IMG/VR virus record: IMGVR_UViG_3300027499_000006
Location: 1-64,000 of that record
Origin: a virus
Length of the DNA: 64,000 nucleotides
Strand: one strand, 5' to 3'
A program made the translations under genes and the position numbers. Positions 34,201-51,006 of this stretch are shown piece by piece. The stretch's first letter is position 1. Each line of letters opens with the position of its first letter. The notes beneath the pieces are model-generated. The model had not been told where the DNA came from. It searched no databases and was given only the letters and a program-made list of their open reading frames with translations.

Positions 34201-35386
34201 CCAAGCAAACCAAATGGGAATTAATATTCTTGGCATCAACGGAATGGTTGATGAGCAACTTCTCCTCAATTTTGCTCTAGGTCAGGGAGAAGTTGCTGTT
34301 AGGGCAGCGGCGGATGCGGAGCGCTCAAGGCTGGAGGGCATCCGTAGAGTAAACCAAGGTCTCTCTGAGGCGGCTCAAAGAGCAGTTGGATTTGGTGACG
34401 CCACTTCTATTGCGCTAAAGAACGGCGAAGTAAATTTTGAGCAGACAGTCAAAAATCTTAATGACAAAGCATTTGCATCTACTCAGTTCTTTAATAATCT
34501 ACTTACACTCCAGCAAAAGGGCATAAGCGAATCGGCTATTAATTTCTTGAAAACAGCAGGAGACCAAGGTGTGCTTCTTGCTCAAGATTTGGTGGGTAGG
34601 ACCTCAGCTGAGCTTTTGAAATTTAATGCTCCATTCAAAACATTGGAATTGCAGTCTGGCCCAACTTTTACTCGAATTAGTGACAGCATAACTAAAGCTT
34701 TGAACGGTGGGAAAATTGGTACTGAAACTGCAGCCAGACTGCAGGCTCAACTTTCCAGTGCCACAACCGCAGCAGATATGCAACGAATCGGAGGGCAACT
34801 TGCCCGAGAGATAGAGAAGTCTGTAAGTGCAAAAGACCCTTGGAAGAGAACATCCGCGGCAGTCACTGCGGGCGTCGATGGTGCAGCCACGGGTAAGGGC
34901 ATCGCTGATGCAGTTACGGGAGCACTTGGAAGTGTAAAGACTATGAATGACGCCAAAAATGCTGGAAATGGGATAAGAAATTCACTACAGAGTAGCTTTA
35001 GTACGCCAATTAGTGTGACTATACAGGTTAAAACCAAATACCTAAAGGCTACTGGAGGAATTGTTGAAGCAGCAGTTGGAGGTCTTATTCGAGGCCCTGG
35101 GACTGGGACCAGTGACAGCATTCCAGCAATGCTTTCTGATGGTGAGTACGTCATTAATGCCAAAGCAACTTCTATGTTTAGACCAATCCTTGACGCAATC
35201 AACTATGGAAAGTCAATTCCTGCGTCTCCCCCAACAGGGGCTGTCAATACTAAACAAGGCTCCACTTCTTCCCCTCAAAATATCAACATCACCGTAAACC
35301 CATCCGCTGGTATGAACGAACGAGAGCTCGCTAAACTGGTATCTAGAGAGATTGCATACTCAATGCGTAAGGGGGCCATGTCGTGA
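31283..35386 (+). CDS. Tape measure protein
   Basis: 1,367 residues from ATG 31283, seven bases after the chaperone fusion. Long coiled-coil stretches (for example RRELAEAEEDRIRVIRDNA) alternate with hydrophobic segments: about residues 90-150 (IGSIVGGLGALIGVAGAAAS), about 655-700 (TLMGSLLLTVGKVFAGFGIT) and about 810-830 (GPIGIAIGLVTAAFALLAY). The C terminus has GPGTGTSDSIPAMLSDGEYV, a motif common in phage tape measures. The protein sets tail length and is ejected into the host envelope. By the usual 0.15 nm per residue it predicts a tail of roughly 200 nm. A 117-base tandem duplication lies near residues 720-790. Confidence 0.95.
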   Translation: MAVVGEAHIIVRAITTSVEKDIRKGFSGISGAGGEAGDNLGKSFRKALDKQMSASGPGKLADALRGLVPEAERVYLQFRRLTRIGYAAQAGFGAIVGSIGSIVGGLGALIGVAGAAASSLIAVASAGASIGTAFGVAKFAFGGIGEAMQEARGGGGGGGQDNTAAIEAAQRKLAEVIAKNSDKLVDANNKVTVAQEKLNRALREGREELQQISFSAEQAALDEKEAAIELEKARETLQGVQDLPPNSRARREALLAYEQAELNLRLAQDAASDLATEEQRLSRLGVEGTEDVIDARRELAEAEEDRIRVIRDNAFDLADAEADLEEALRKTSAALGAATRAYDKLTASQKVFVGFLKQIKPLFAGLREDVAGGFLPVLQTQIQRFIDAGLVGVLSAGFTEIGVALGETSELFTSAFLNSRGLDNLSSFFTTTARVVPSMGRALGLSFGSFLEVLKAAEPITIRFVEFIEGKAETLQNFLSVKGASGELEAFFTRAGDLGARFGDVFGNIFGFLGDIIMANFGPGSGGDMVLSWLQKVTQGFNDIDPTFLESYFKGASENAIALLDSFGILFELLIRAGDDPGVKGFYDNLNQGASALAIIIRESVAAAPSLGRFLALATEIIAIFADSGSVKAFFDTLNIGLGALLNFLEAIKPAIDFVGPIFATITAITLMGSLLLTVGKVFAGFGITALTSLARIPATATLGINGLTGLSGASTRAAAALATVGPAATVTAAQTTAAAKLTAAGWTVVPPAIAKSTAALATVGPAATVTAAQTTAAAKLTAAGWTVVPPAAGAAATASTVAGTAIKAAFGPIGIAIGLVTAAFALLAYQSGKTQEAIDNASVATTNAMKSGADGTEIFNSALAAVGDTATRDVLAGTKNLAGSIDGLISSQENATTVMTRYGRATIGPNKISEGYKNTLEAVGNSLGNLATTNLPEAQRSFSSLVKAQKISNDGALEMLATNDGMRQSFIDQANQMGINILGINGMVDEQLLLNFALGQGEVAVRAAADAERSRLEGIRRVNQGLSEAAQRAVGFGDATSIALKNGEVNFEQTVKNLNDKAFASTQFFNNLLTLQQKGISESAINFLKTAGDQGVLLAQDLVGRTSAELLKFNAPFKTLELQSGPTFTRISDSITKALNGGKIGTETAARLQAQLSSATTAADMQRIGGQLAREIEKSVSAKDPWKRTSAAVTAGVDGAATGKGIADAVTGALGSVKTMNDAKNAGNGIRNSLQSSFSTPISVTIQVKTKYLKATGGIVEAAVGGLIRGPGTGTSDSIPAMLSDGEYVINAKATSMFRPILDAINYGKSIPASPPTGAVNTKQGSTSSPQNINITVNPSAGMNERELAKLVSREIAYSMRKGAMS
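33440..33658. repeat. Tandem duplication within the tape-measure gene
   Basis: A 102-base perfect match (33440-33541 and 33557-33658) with a 117-base period encodes two 39-residue units containing TVGPAATVTAAQTTAAAKLT and AAGWTVVPPA. Perfect nucleotide identity suggests a recent event. It preserves the reading frame and lengthens the tape measure by 39 residues. Confidence 0.9.
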
Positions 35387-38205
35387 CTAGAGTAAATTTA
35401 GCTTTCAACCCCTCCTTCCGTCTGGGTACTAGTGGCTGGGAACCTATTGGTGACGCAACAATTGCAGAGTCAACTGCATATGGTTTCTTTGGGACGCGCT
35501 CTCTAGCAGTCACTCGCTCTTCAACTGTTGGTACGGGTGTAAGAAACTCCACTCCTTATCGAGTGCAAGCAGGGTTGCCCTATAGCGCGTCTATCTATGT
35601 CTTTATCCCAGTTATTGTCCCAGCCATTGAGTCTGCTCCTCTCCAGCTCACCATTACATGGCTTGATATAACTGGAACAGAAGTCGGACAAAACTCTTCC
35701 GTAGTTGTGACAAAAACTCCCAGCGCCTCGTGGAGCAGACTGACACTTTCCGTTGCGCAGGCCCCCGTTGGCGCTTATTCTGCCTATGTCTCTCTGGCGC
35801 AGGTTATCTCTGGCTCCTCAGGGAAGCTTTTCTACATAGACGCAGTTTTGTTTGAGCAGTCTGACTTTGTTGGTGAGTATGTTGACAATCTCACTCAAAC
35901 TGAAGAAAACACTTATGTTAATAACTCACTGACTCAAGTTCCAATTCCAAAAATTACTGGTATGGAGCTCAATGGTGACATTAGCTTGGGAAGTCTTATC
36001 CTCAATACTATTGACGAGGACGGTGTTGTGTGGGTCTGCACCAACATCACGGGATGGTGGGAACAGCCAAACGCTGAAATGCCCGATATCACTAGAGGAA
36101 CAGAAGACGGCTCTTATCAAGTAAATGGTCGCTATACGGCAAGATTTATCACTTTAGAAGGAGTGTTCCTCCCCCAAAACAAAACTCAAATTGCTACGGC
36201 ACGTGACAAGCTGACGGCAGCTAGCAATCTTGTCCGTCGCGGGGAGTGGCTACGTGCTAACGAGGGGCCAACTCGGGCAGCCTTTGTTCGTTTGACTGGT
36301 CAGCCCAGAATGGAAACAGTTAATCCTCGTGGGCGCACTGAATTTTCTATAGGTCTTGTTGCTCCAGACCCAATTAAATATCAGTGGAATGATAACGACT
36401 CAGAAAATGGTCTGTTTCAAGCCACGTCGCCCGCTGGGTCTCCCTTGGTAATATACAACAGTGGGACAGCAGAAGTTAAATGCGTTTTGGCAGTACGTGG
36501 GCCTCTTGGGGCCGAATCAACTATTGAGAATGCAAGCAATGGAAACATTTTAACACTCTCTGAGCCTCTACGTGGACGTGGGCCAATAGGAAAAATAACT
36601 CAGATTCAAAGATTTCAGGGTGTTGCCACAGCCACCACAGAAAAAGCTCACAGCCTAGTTGTGGGAGATAAAATTGAGGTCTTCAACGCCCCCACTCAAT
36701 TTAACTCAAGTCAAGGAACACCATTTTTTACTGTTTTGAGTTCTACAACCGAAGAGCCGTATCAATTTAGCTATAGCCTACCTGGAGGAGACATCTCTGA
36801 AGTTAATGTGTCAGGTACAGTAGCTCTGGTAAGCGAAGATGTCATAGAAATAGACACTTATGACCAGTCGGTTAGTTTTAATGACGACACCGTCGGGGAG
36901 AGATTCAGACTATCCCCTTTGGTTGACTGGATTGCTCTCATCCCAGGAAACAACACTCTAGTTGTTACTGAAGACCATGACCCATTTAAGGTTGAATCTA
37001 AGTCTTACGCTCGTAAGGTTCTCGGTGTTGCTAGTGGTGCTAACACTGGTGCTACCGTACCCGTGGACGACGCCACCCTATTTGAAGTTGGTATGGTTGT
37101 TGACACTCAGACTGGCGCTACTGTTGACAACACTGGACTGGTTGTTGCGTCTAGGAGCCTCACTGTTGGTGCCAACACGGTTACCTTTACCACTACCCCA
37201 TCCACACCCACTGCTGATGGTGACACCCTTCTTCATGTTGGTAATGGTGTCGCCACTCTTACTTTGGATAGGGCCCACTTTATTAGGATTGATGGTGAGA
37301 AAACCATCGACGTTTTTCTGCCAGAAACAGCCGAGGTTGTGGCTAAAGAGATTGACGAGGAAGTTGCTACTCTGACGACCACTGCCCCCCACGGGTTTGC
37401 AGTCGGAGATATCATTGATGTCAAGCTGACCGTGTCTGTTGATATTGACACTAAAGAAGTAGATACTAACGTTGCAACACTTATTACCACTGAGAGCCAC
37501 GGCATTGAAGTAGACGAAGAATTTGACGTTGATATGGCGACTGTGGCATCAATAATTACCAAACAGAGTACAGGCAATGTAGTAACCTTGAGAACTTCTG
37601 CTGACCACAGGTTCTCGGATAATGACTCGGTGGAAGTAGATTTACCAACAGAAGCTTCAATCTCCAAAAAACTTCTATTTGCCAATATTGCAACTCTAAC
37701 TACTTCAGCCACGCACAACTTTTCAAACGGAGACACCATTGATGTCAATCTCCCCGAGACTGCCACTATCAACCAAAAAACAATTCTCGGAGATACTGTA
37801 ACTCTGCGGTCAACCTCTGCGCATGGATTCTCTTTGCAGGACAAAGTTACAGTAGACTTTAATGAAACTGCTAATATTACAGATTTTTCTTTTGATGGAA
37901 CTACTTCTTATTCTGTAACACTTACAACAGAAGACCCACATAATTTTTCAGTCGGTGATAGAATAGAAGTTGATATTACTGACGACAATGTAAATGTGCA
38001 ATTCAACGGAACATGGATTGTCAATGCCATTCCTTCCTCTACTCAGATAAAGTACTTGTACTACGAAGACGACACCACCGTGACCTCCTTAGAACTCACT
38101 GGAACTGGAACTGTTACCAACCTCACCAACCAAGAGATAAATGGACTGGTCACAATTACATCTATTCCCAGTAGCACTACGTTCACATACGTTAAGGAGG
38201 TGTAG
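35383..38205 (+). CDS. Distal tail protein (Dit-like) with carbohydrate-binding N terminus and beta repeats
   Basis: 940 residues from GTG 35383 (GTGA overlap with the tape measure). Residues 1-165 look like a carbohydrate-binding jelly roll (NLAFNPSFRLGTSGWEPIGD ... FYIDAVLFEQ). Residues 190-330 carry the distal-tail core (LNGDISLGSLILNTIDEDGV, DGSYQVNGRYTARFITLEGV). From about residue 405 the protein has many short beta repeats of the form VATLTTxxxHxFxxGDxIxV spaced about 28-40 residues, ending with an Ig-like FNGTWIVNAIPSS unit. Dit proteins form the hexameric ring joining tube and baseplate. The added repeats should project outward as host-binding arms. Confidence 0.78.
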   Translation: MTRVNLAFNPSFRLGTSGWEPIGDATIAESTAYGFFGTRSLAVTRSSTVGTGVRNSTPYRVQAGLPYSASIYVFIPVIVPAIESAPLQLTITWLDITGTEVGQNSSVVVTKTPSASWSRLTLSVAQAPVGAYSAYVSLAQVISGSSGKLFYIDAVLFEQSDFVGEYVDNLTQTEENTYVNNSLTQVPIPKITGMELNGDISLGSLILNTIDEDGVVWVCTNITGWWEQPNAEMPDITRGTEDGSYQVNGRYTARFITLEGVFLPQNKTQIATARDKLTAASNLVRRGEWLRANEGPTRAAFVRLTGQPRMETVNPRGRTEFSIGLVAPDPIKYQWNDNDSENGLFQATSPAGSPLVIYNSGTAEVKCVLAVRGPLGAESTIENASNGNILTLSEPLRGRGPIGKITQIQRFQGVATATTEKAHSLVVGDKIEVFNAPTQFNSSQGTPFFTVLSSTTEEPYQFSYSLPGGDISEVNVSGTVALVSEDVIEIDTYDQSVSFNDDTVGERFRLSPLVDWIALIPGNNTLVVTEDHDPFKVESKSYARKVLGVASGANTGATVPVDDATLFEVGMVVDTQTGATVDNTGLVVASRSLTVGANTVTFTTTPSTPTADGDTLLHVGNGVATLTLDRAHFIRIDGEKTIDVFLPETAEVVAKEIDEEVATLTTTAPHGFAVGDIIDVKLTVSVDIDTKEVDTNVATLITTESHGIEVDEEFDVDMATVASIITKQSTGNVVTLRTSADHRFSDNDSVEVDLPTEASISKKLLFANIATLTTSATHNFSNGDTIDVNLPETATINQKTILGDTVTLRSTSAHGFSLQDKVTVDFNETANITDFSFDGTTSYSVTLTTEDPHNFSVGDRIEVDITDDNVNVQFNGTWIVNAIPSSTQIKYLYYEDDTTVTSLELTGTGTVTNLTNQEINGLVTITSIPSSTTFTYVKEV

Positions 38206-38208
38206 CAG

Positions 38209-41200
38209 ATGACTACCCAAGTTGTTAAAAATGCACCAAATAGTCTTGTTCAGTCTGCGAACACTACTGTAACCACAACAGGCATTGTTTTCGCGTCCAC
38301 TACTGCTTCTACTACAGTAGCTGGACGAGTCGCTGCAAATGGCAACTTCCCCATTCTCGTTACCCAAGTTGGAACTTTTGTTTCCGGTAGTGGTGGCACT
38401 AGAAACATAACCCTCACCTTAGGAACTTCCTCGGTAAACTTGCCGTCTGTTGCATCAAACGCGGCCGCCCAAGATACTGGGTTTCAAACACTAACCACAG
38501 CCCTATTAATTCCCGATACTAGAGCCACTACTAATAGGCCAAGTTTCTCTATATCGGTGTCTCCTACGGGCGCTGGGAACGAGTTTTTATTTGGAGCACT
38601 AACAACTGCCACAGCCACAACTAGCGCGGGTTCCCCCGGTACCAGCCCCATCCAAGTTTCTACTGACCCTGTCACGACTATCACGGGTAAACTTCCCATT
38701 AAGTTTGGCTATGTTCAGGCACCAGCACAACCAGTTCTCACACTTACCTCGCCAACTACCTTAGGCTCCACATCGGGGAGAATTACAGCATCGTGGACTG
38801 CCCCCGACAACGGTGGAACAGCCATTACGGGCTATCGTCTTGTGTGGTCTACTAATTCTCTTCTAGGTAGTAATAATAATGAAGTAACTGTTAGTGGGTC
38901 AACGCTCACATACAATGTTGACGGCCTGATTCCTGGCACTAGGTACTACTTCAAAGTTTTTGCAAAGAACGCAGTAACCGATACTGCTGGGACAACTGGT
39001 CCCTACCCAGATGCCCAAATTAAAAATATAGTTGCTGAGGGTACTCCAGTTAATGCCCCCACTCTTACCGCAGCCAACCCCAGTACAACTGTTCTGGGTC
39101 GGGTAGACCTCACTTGGACCGCGGCACCTGCAACTTTAAGTCCCATAACTAGGTATAAAGTCTACGCAGACAACGTTCAAATTGCTGACGTGGCTAGCAC
39201 AGTACTTTCTCATAGTGCTACTGGGTTAAACCAACGTCAAACTTACTCTTTTACGGTAAGAGCCCTAAATGCTTACGCTGTAGCTAACAGCACAACTGGT
39301 CCTAATTCAAATGCTCTGGAGAGACAATCTCCTGGAGTTCCTAGCGCCCCTCGAAATTTAAGTGGGGTTTCAGTGGAAAATTCAGTAGACCTATCTTGGG
39401 ATGTGCCCGAAAATGTCGGAACAACTGGCGGTTCTATCACTCAATACGAGGTTCTCAAGTCCGGTTTTACCCCCATTACAGCCACTGGTGGTACGGTAAC
39501 ACAGGTTACTAGGGATGGCGTTGTGTGGAATGTGCACTCTTTCACTGGCAATGGGAGCTTTGTCGTTTCCAATGCTGGTTCTGACGGGGAAATCAGATAC
39601 TTAACCGTTGGTGGTGGTGGTTCGGGTGGTAAGTCGGCAACCGTTTCTGGTGGTGGTGGTGCGGGTGGATTCGTCTCCAGCAATGCATTCCTAGACGCTA
39701 CAACCTACACGGTCACGGTTGGTGCTGGTGGGGCAGCAAAAACTACAATTGGTGTAGGAAATTCAGGTGGAAATTCCTCTATATCCACTATTGCCGAGTC
39801 TGTCGCCCTAGGTGGAGGTGGTGGTAGTGACGGAGTTTCTGCTGGTGCTGTAGGTGGCTCCGGTGGTGGTGGAGCGCCATCAACAACTGCTGTTCTTGCT
39901 GGCGGGCTTGGTACCGCTGGGCAGGGCAACAACGGTGGCTCTGGGTTCTTCAATGCAACAGTCGCTAACCGCTCTGGAGGTGGTGGTGGTGGTGCTGGGG
40001 CCTCGGGTAGTAACGGTGTATCAGCACAGGGTGGCAATGGAGGAGTAGGTCTTTCCAGCGATATTAGAACTGGGTCCGCAGTATTTTATGCTGGCGGTGG
40101 TGGTGGTGGTAAGGCCACTACCACTGGAGTAAATCCTACGGGAGGAACTGGAGGTGGCGGTGCTGGTGGGGAGACCACAACAGCTGGAACCGCAGGAACA
40201 GCAAACACAGGCGGTGGTGGTGGTGGTTCGGGTACGGGTAACGGTGGAGCAGGTGGCTCGGGTATTGTTGTAATTACCTACCCAACAGCAACTCCTGTAC
40301 TGTCTAGGCAGGCTGGAGCTTTGCCAAGAACTTTTACCCACACTGGCAGAGTGATTGGTAGTACTTATAGCTATGTAGTCCGTGCTCGTAATGCTATTGG
40401 GGACACTAACAACACCACAAGCGCCAATTCAAACATAGTCTCCGTTCTTATCTCAGTTAGTGGACCAGAGAACTTTACTGTGGAGGCTGCAACTGACGCA
40501 GCTGGTCGACTAGTTCTTTCGTGGAGTGAGCCAGCTACATCAACTGGATACAAAATTTTCCAAGTTATTGATGGAAATGATGTTTTGATTCAAGACCTCG
40601 GTCTCGTCACTGTCTTTAAGATTGATGAACTAACTGCTGGAACTACGTACACGTACAAAATTAAGGCAACAAGCATTGCTCAGCCACAGGGGGGGTACTT
40701 CTCTGGTCCAGTAGATGCTTCGCCAAACGCGGGTAGTGTGCAAACAGTTCCAAGTGTTGCGGTGACTAACGACACTAACGAGCGCTTTTCGGGAACTTTT
40801 GCAACTATTAACGTCACCGCAACCACTCTTGAGTACGCTAATGAGAATCCCAGCTACCCAGAAAACACCGTTCCAGCAACATTTGGAACCATCAACAACT
40901 TGACCAACCAAAACCTAGAAGGCACATACACAATTGCTATCCCTACCTCTGACACAATAACCTTTTCCCGAGACGGGTCTGACATCCCTGCCAACACTTC
41001 TGTGGCCCAAGGAACCCTTACTAATGAGACTAATGTGCCTTTAGTAGGAACTAAGACTGCCCTGGCTGGAACAACTGGCTCCTCAATTTTATATTCGGTG
41101 ACTAGCCCAGATGTCACTGCCGAGAGTGCCATAGGAACTGTTACTGGTCTGACCAGTCGTGAATTTAACGAAACTGGGGCTGAAATTACTGCAGTCACAG

Positions 41201-41481
41201 AAACAACTTTTTCTTACGCTCTTGCCGGAGAGGATGACTTGGCCCCCTCAGTTGCTGCGGGAACTGTTAGCAACAAAACTAATGCTGAAATTTTTAATGG
41301 TGAAGACATTGAAGTAGATAATATTGTAGGCTACGACACAGTTTCGTATAATGTAACAGGAGCCAGTGCGCTATTAAATAGTGCCCACTCCTCTACGGTA
41401 GACTATCCTTTAGACGCAGTGGAAAAGGTTGACAGCGAGGCTGAACTTACAGTCAAGTATCGCTCTGGCTGGCTCGCCTAA
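38209..41481 (+). CDS. Fibronectin type III minor tail protein with inserted glycine-rich domain
   Basis: 1,090 residues from ATG 38209, three bases after the Dit stop codon (AAGGAGGTGTAGCAG leader). After a beta-rich N terminus come fibronectin III domains at about 170-275, 284-373 and 375-760, then another to about 850. The third domain is interrupted: strands up to ITQYEVLKSG are followed by a glycine-rich insert (about residues 445-690, RYLTVGGGGSGG to GSGIVVITYP), and the fold resumes with YSYVVRARNAIGD. The C-terminal 230 residues contain the tail beta repeat (LTNQNLEGTYTIAIPTSDTI). Probably an adhesive tail-tip protein. The glycine-rich insert is homologous to the free-standing proteins at 49954 and 50999. 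Confidence 0.75.
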   Translation: MTTQVVKNAPNSLVQSANTTVTTTGIVFASTTASTTVAGRVAANGNFPILVTQVGTFVSGSGGTRNITLTLGTSSVNLPSVASNAAAQDTGFQTLTTALLIPDTRATTNRPSFSISVSPTGAGNEFLFGALTTATATTSAGSPGTSPIQVSTDPVTTITGKLPIKFGYVQAPAQPVLTLTSPTTLGSTSGRITASWTAPDNGGTAITGYRLVWSTNSLLGSNNNEVTVSGSTLTYNVDGLIPGTRYYFKVFAKNAVTDTAGTTGPYPDAQIKNIVAEGTPVNAPTLTAANPSTTVLGRVDLTWTAAPATLSPITRYKVYADNVQIADVASTVLSHSATGLNQRQTYSFTVRALNAYAVANSTTGPNSNALERQSPGVPSAPRNLSGVSVENSVDLSWDVPENVGTTGGSITQYEVLKSGFTPITATGGTVTQVTRDGVVWNVHSFTGNGSFVVSNAGSDGEIRYLTVGGGGSGGKSATVSGGGGAGGFVSSNAFLDATTYTVTVGAGGAAKTTIGVGNSGGNSSISTIAESVALGGGGGSDGVSAGAVGGSGGGGAPSTTAVLAGGLGTAGQGNNGGSGFFNATVANRSGGGGGGAGASGSNGVSAQGGNGGVGLSSDIRTGSAVFYAGGGGGGKATTTGVNPTGGTGGGGAGGETTTAGTAGTANTGGGGGGSGTGNGGAGGSGIVVITYPTATPVLSRQAGALPRTFTHTGRVIGSTYSYVVRARNAIGDTNNTTSANSNIVSVLISVSGPENFTVEAATDAAGRLVLSWSEPATSTGYKIFQVIDGNDVLIQDLGLVTVFKIDELTAGTTYTYKIKATSIAQPQGGYFSGPVDASPNAGSVQTVPSVAVTNDTNERFSGTFATINVTATTLEYANENPSYPENTVPATFGTINNLTNQNLEGTYTIAIPTSDTITFSRDGSDIPANTSVAQGTLTNETNVPLVGTKTALAGTTGSSILYSVTSPDVTAESAIGTVTGLTSREFNETGAEITAVTETTFSYALAGEDDLAPSVAAGTVSNKTNAEIFNGEDIEVDNIVGYDTVSYNVTGASALLNSAHSSTVDYPLDAVEKVDSEAELTVKYRSGWLA

Positions 41482-41504
41482 AGACGTGAAAGATAGAAAG
41501 TGAC

Positions 41505-49348
<7,844 letters not shown>

Positions 49349-49357
49349 TCAATAAAT

Positions 49358-49373
49358 GGTGTATAATTACACC
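49358..49373 (+). promoter_or_regulatory. Palindromic -10 element before small fibre gene
   Basis: GGTGTA-TAAT-TACACC is a perfect palindrome that contains TATAAT (49362-49367). It starts 10 bases after the collagen-fibre stop and 15 bases before the GTG at 49388. A promoter under repressor control, or a hairpin terminator without T-tract, would both fit. Confidence 0.5.
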
Positions 49374-49387
49374 GATTGGAGTTTTAA

Positions 49388-49627
49388 GTGCCACTAGACT
49401 TTCCCGCCAGCCCGTCTGACGGGGACCTATATGAAGACTTTTACTGGAGTGCATCCGCAGGCATCTGGAGAAGGCAGCTCAGTACCGTTGAGAATATTGA
49501 CGACTTAGCTAACGTCGATGCTGTGAACCCAGCTGATGGGGATATACTTGTTTACAGCTCATCTTCAAGTACTTGGGTGGCGCAGGAAGATGCTACAATT
49601 GGTTTAATACTTGCCCTAGGAGGGTAG
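49388..49627 (+). CDS. Small tail-fibre adaptor-type protein (79 aa)
   Basis: 79 residues from GTG 49388, with TTGGAG upstream. Its first half (LDFPASPSDGDLYEDFYWSA then GIWRR) is the adaptor motif that also begins the proteins at 52343, 53379 and 54881. The second half has ANVDAVNPADGDILVYSSSS and a TWVAQ element, a beta module frequent in phage fibres. Being short and without a receptor-binding domain, it may cap or join other fibre subunits. Confidence 0.65.
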   Translation: MPLDFPASPSDGDLYEDFYWSASAGIWRRQLSTVENIDDLANVDAVNPADGDILVYSSSSSTWVAQEDATIGLILALGG

Positions 49628-49630
49628 TCT

Positions 49631-49957
49631 ATGGCGCAAACATTTAAAAACGCAAAAAAGGTTCTAACTGCCTCTTCATCTGCCATTTACACCGTGCCAT
49701 CGGCAACAACAGCAATTATTATTGGGTGTCAGGTCACAAACGTGGGGATTGCCAGTCACGACTTGACTATGTCTTGGACAGATAGCTCAGACGGTGATGC
49801 TGAGATTTATTTAGCTGAAGTAATCCCCATTCCAGACTCGGCTGCTTATGAACCCATTGGCGGGAAGTTAGTTCTTGAGGCTGGAGATGTTTTAAAGGGT
49901 CTTGGTGACACCACGGAAGTTCTAGAAGTGACTGTGAGTATCCTGGAGATATCGTGA
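49631..49957 (+). CDS. Small beta-sandwich tail protein (108 aa)
   Basis: 108 residues from ATG 49631. The sequence is nearly all beta: AKKVLTASSSAIYTVPSATT, AIIIGCQVTNVGIASHDLTM, PIGGKLVLEAGDVLKGLGD, ending LEVTVSILEIS. This resembles small phage tail or baseplate proteins with a single beta sandwich that decorate fibres. Its stop overlaps the next start (GTGA), so it is coupled to the glycine-rich adhesin that follows. No family assigned with certainty. Confidence 0.6.
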   Translation: MAQTFKNAKKVLTASSSAIYTVPSATTAIIIGCQVTNVGIASHDLTMSWTDSSDGDAEIYLAEVIPIPDSAAYEPIGGKLVLEAGDVLKGLGDTTEVLEVTVSILEIS

Positions 49958-51006
49958 CAGGTGGCGGAGGCTATCTAGGCTTCGGCAGGGTCCCAGAGTG
50001 GCTCAATGCAACTACTGGGATTGGTAGGTGGGGTAGTGATGACGTCTACCTTGCCAGACTAGAAAATGAGTGGCCTGGTTATCAGATACCAGTTGAGTAC
50101 GTTGTTGTTGGGGGCGGTGGTGGCACAGGCGGAACTAGAGACGACCTACAACTCTCTGGTGGGGGCGGTGGTGGTGGGTATAGGTGCAGTGTCTTTGGTG
50201 AAAGAAGCGGTGGTGGTACAGCTATACCAGCAGAACCCCCTTTTCTTGCCAGTGTTGGTCAGTCCGCCACAGTAACTGTCGGGGCTGGGGGAGCGTCTGG
50301 TGTGGGGGGCGGTACCCCAACTAACGGGGCAAATGGGGGTAACTCTGTTTTTGGCAGTATCACAGCTTTGGGTGGTGGCTATGGAGCTACTGACACTGGG
50401 ACTGGTCTTGGAGGAGACGGAGGCTCTGGCGGTGGTGGCACTAACAGGAGCAGGAACGGAGGCATAGGGACACCTGGTCAAGGCTTAAACGGTGGTAAAG
50501 GTGGCCCATATGGCGTAAACCCAACGGGGGCTGGTGGTGGTGGTGGGTCTAGAGAGGGTGGTTATGGGGGAGACGTTGTAGAGTTTGATGCTATTGGTGA
50601 CGTAAATGTTGGTGGAGATGGTATTGGGGGGAACGGTGGTAGAGGTCTCTCCAGCTCGATAACTGGCTCCTCCGTGGCTCGTGGTGGTGGTGGTGGTGGT
50701 GGTGCCAGTGGAACAGCTGGGCTTGGCAGGGCTGGCGGTGCCAACGGAGTAACGGGAACTACAGATGGGCTTTCTGGAACAGCAAACAGGGGTGGCGGTG
50801 GTGGTGGTTCTGCATATTTCTCCAAGATAGCGGGTTCTAGTAATGGTGGAGCAGGTGGCTCTGGAATCGTTATACTCCGATACCCAAACATATATGGTAA
50901 TTTGACTGTTGGTGCTGGACTATCATTTACTGGTCCTACAACAGTTGGAGAGTATAAGGTGTACCAATTTACTTCTGGTAGTGGGTCGGTGACTTTTAAT
51001 GCCTAA
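49954..51006 (+). CDS. Glycine-rich tail adhesin (350 aa)
   Basis: 350 residues from GTG 49954. After VPEWLNATTGIGRWGSDDVY comes VEYVVVGGGGGTGG and about 230 residues rich in Gly runs, ending GGAGGSGIVILRYPNIYG and YKVYQFTSGSGSVTF. The 'V-E-Y-x-x-V-x-GGGGG ... GGSGIVI-x-RYP' frame is the glycine-rich family in which polyglycine helices or sheets form receptor-binding tips, comparable to phage S16 gp38-type adhesins. Variable loops between Gly runs would contact the host. It is paralogous to the next gene and to the insert in the protein at 38209. Confidence 0.75.
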   Translation: MTGGGGYLGFGRVPEWLNATTGIGRWGSDDVYLARLENEWPGYQIPVEYVVVGGGGGTGGTRDDLQLSGGGGGGGYRCSVFGERSGGGTAIPAEPPFLASVGQSATVTVGAGGASGVGGGTPTNGANGGNSVFGSITALGGGYGATDTGTGLGGDGGSGGGGTNRSRNGGIGTPGQGLNGGKGGPYGVNPTGAGGGGGSREGGYGGDVVEFDAIGDVNVGGDGIGGNGGRGLSSSITGSSVARGGGGGGGASGTAGLGRAGGANGVTGTTDGLSGTANRGGGGGGSAYFSKIAGSSNGGAGGSGIVILRYPNIYGNLTVGAGLSFTGPTTVGEYKVYQFTSGSGSVTFNA

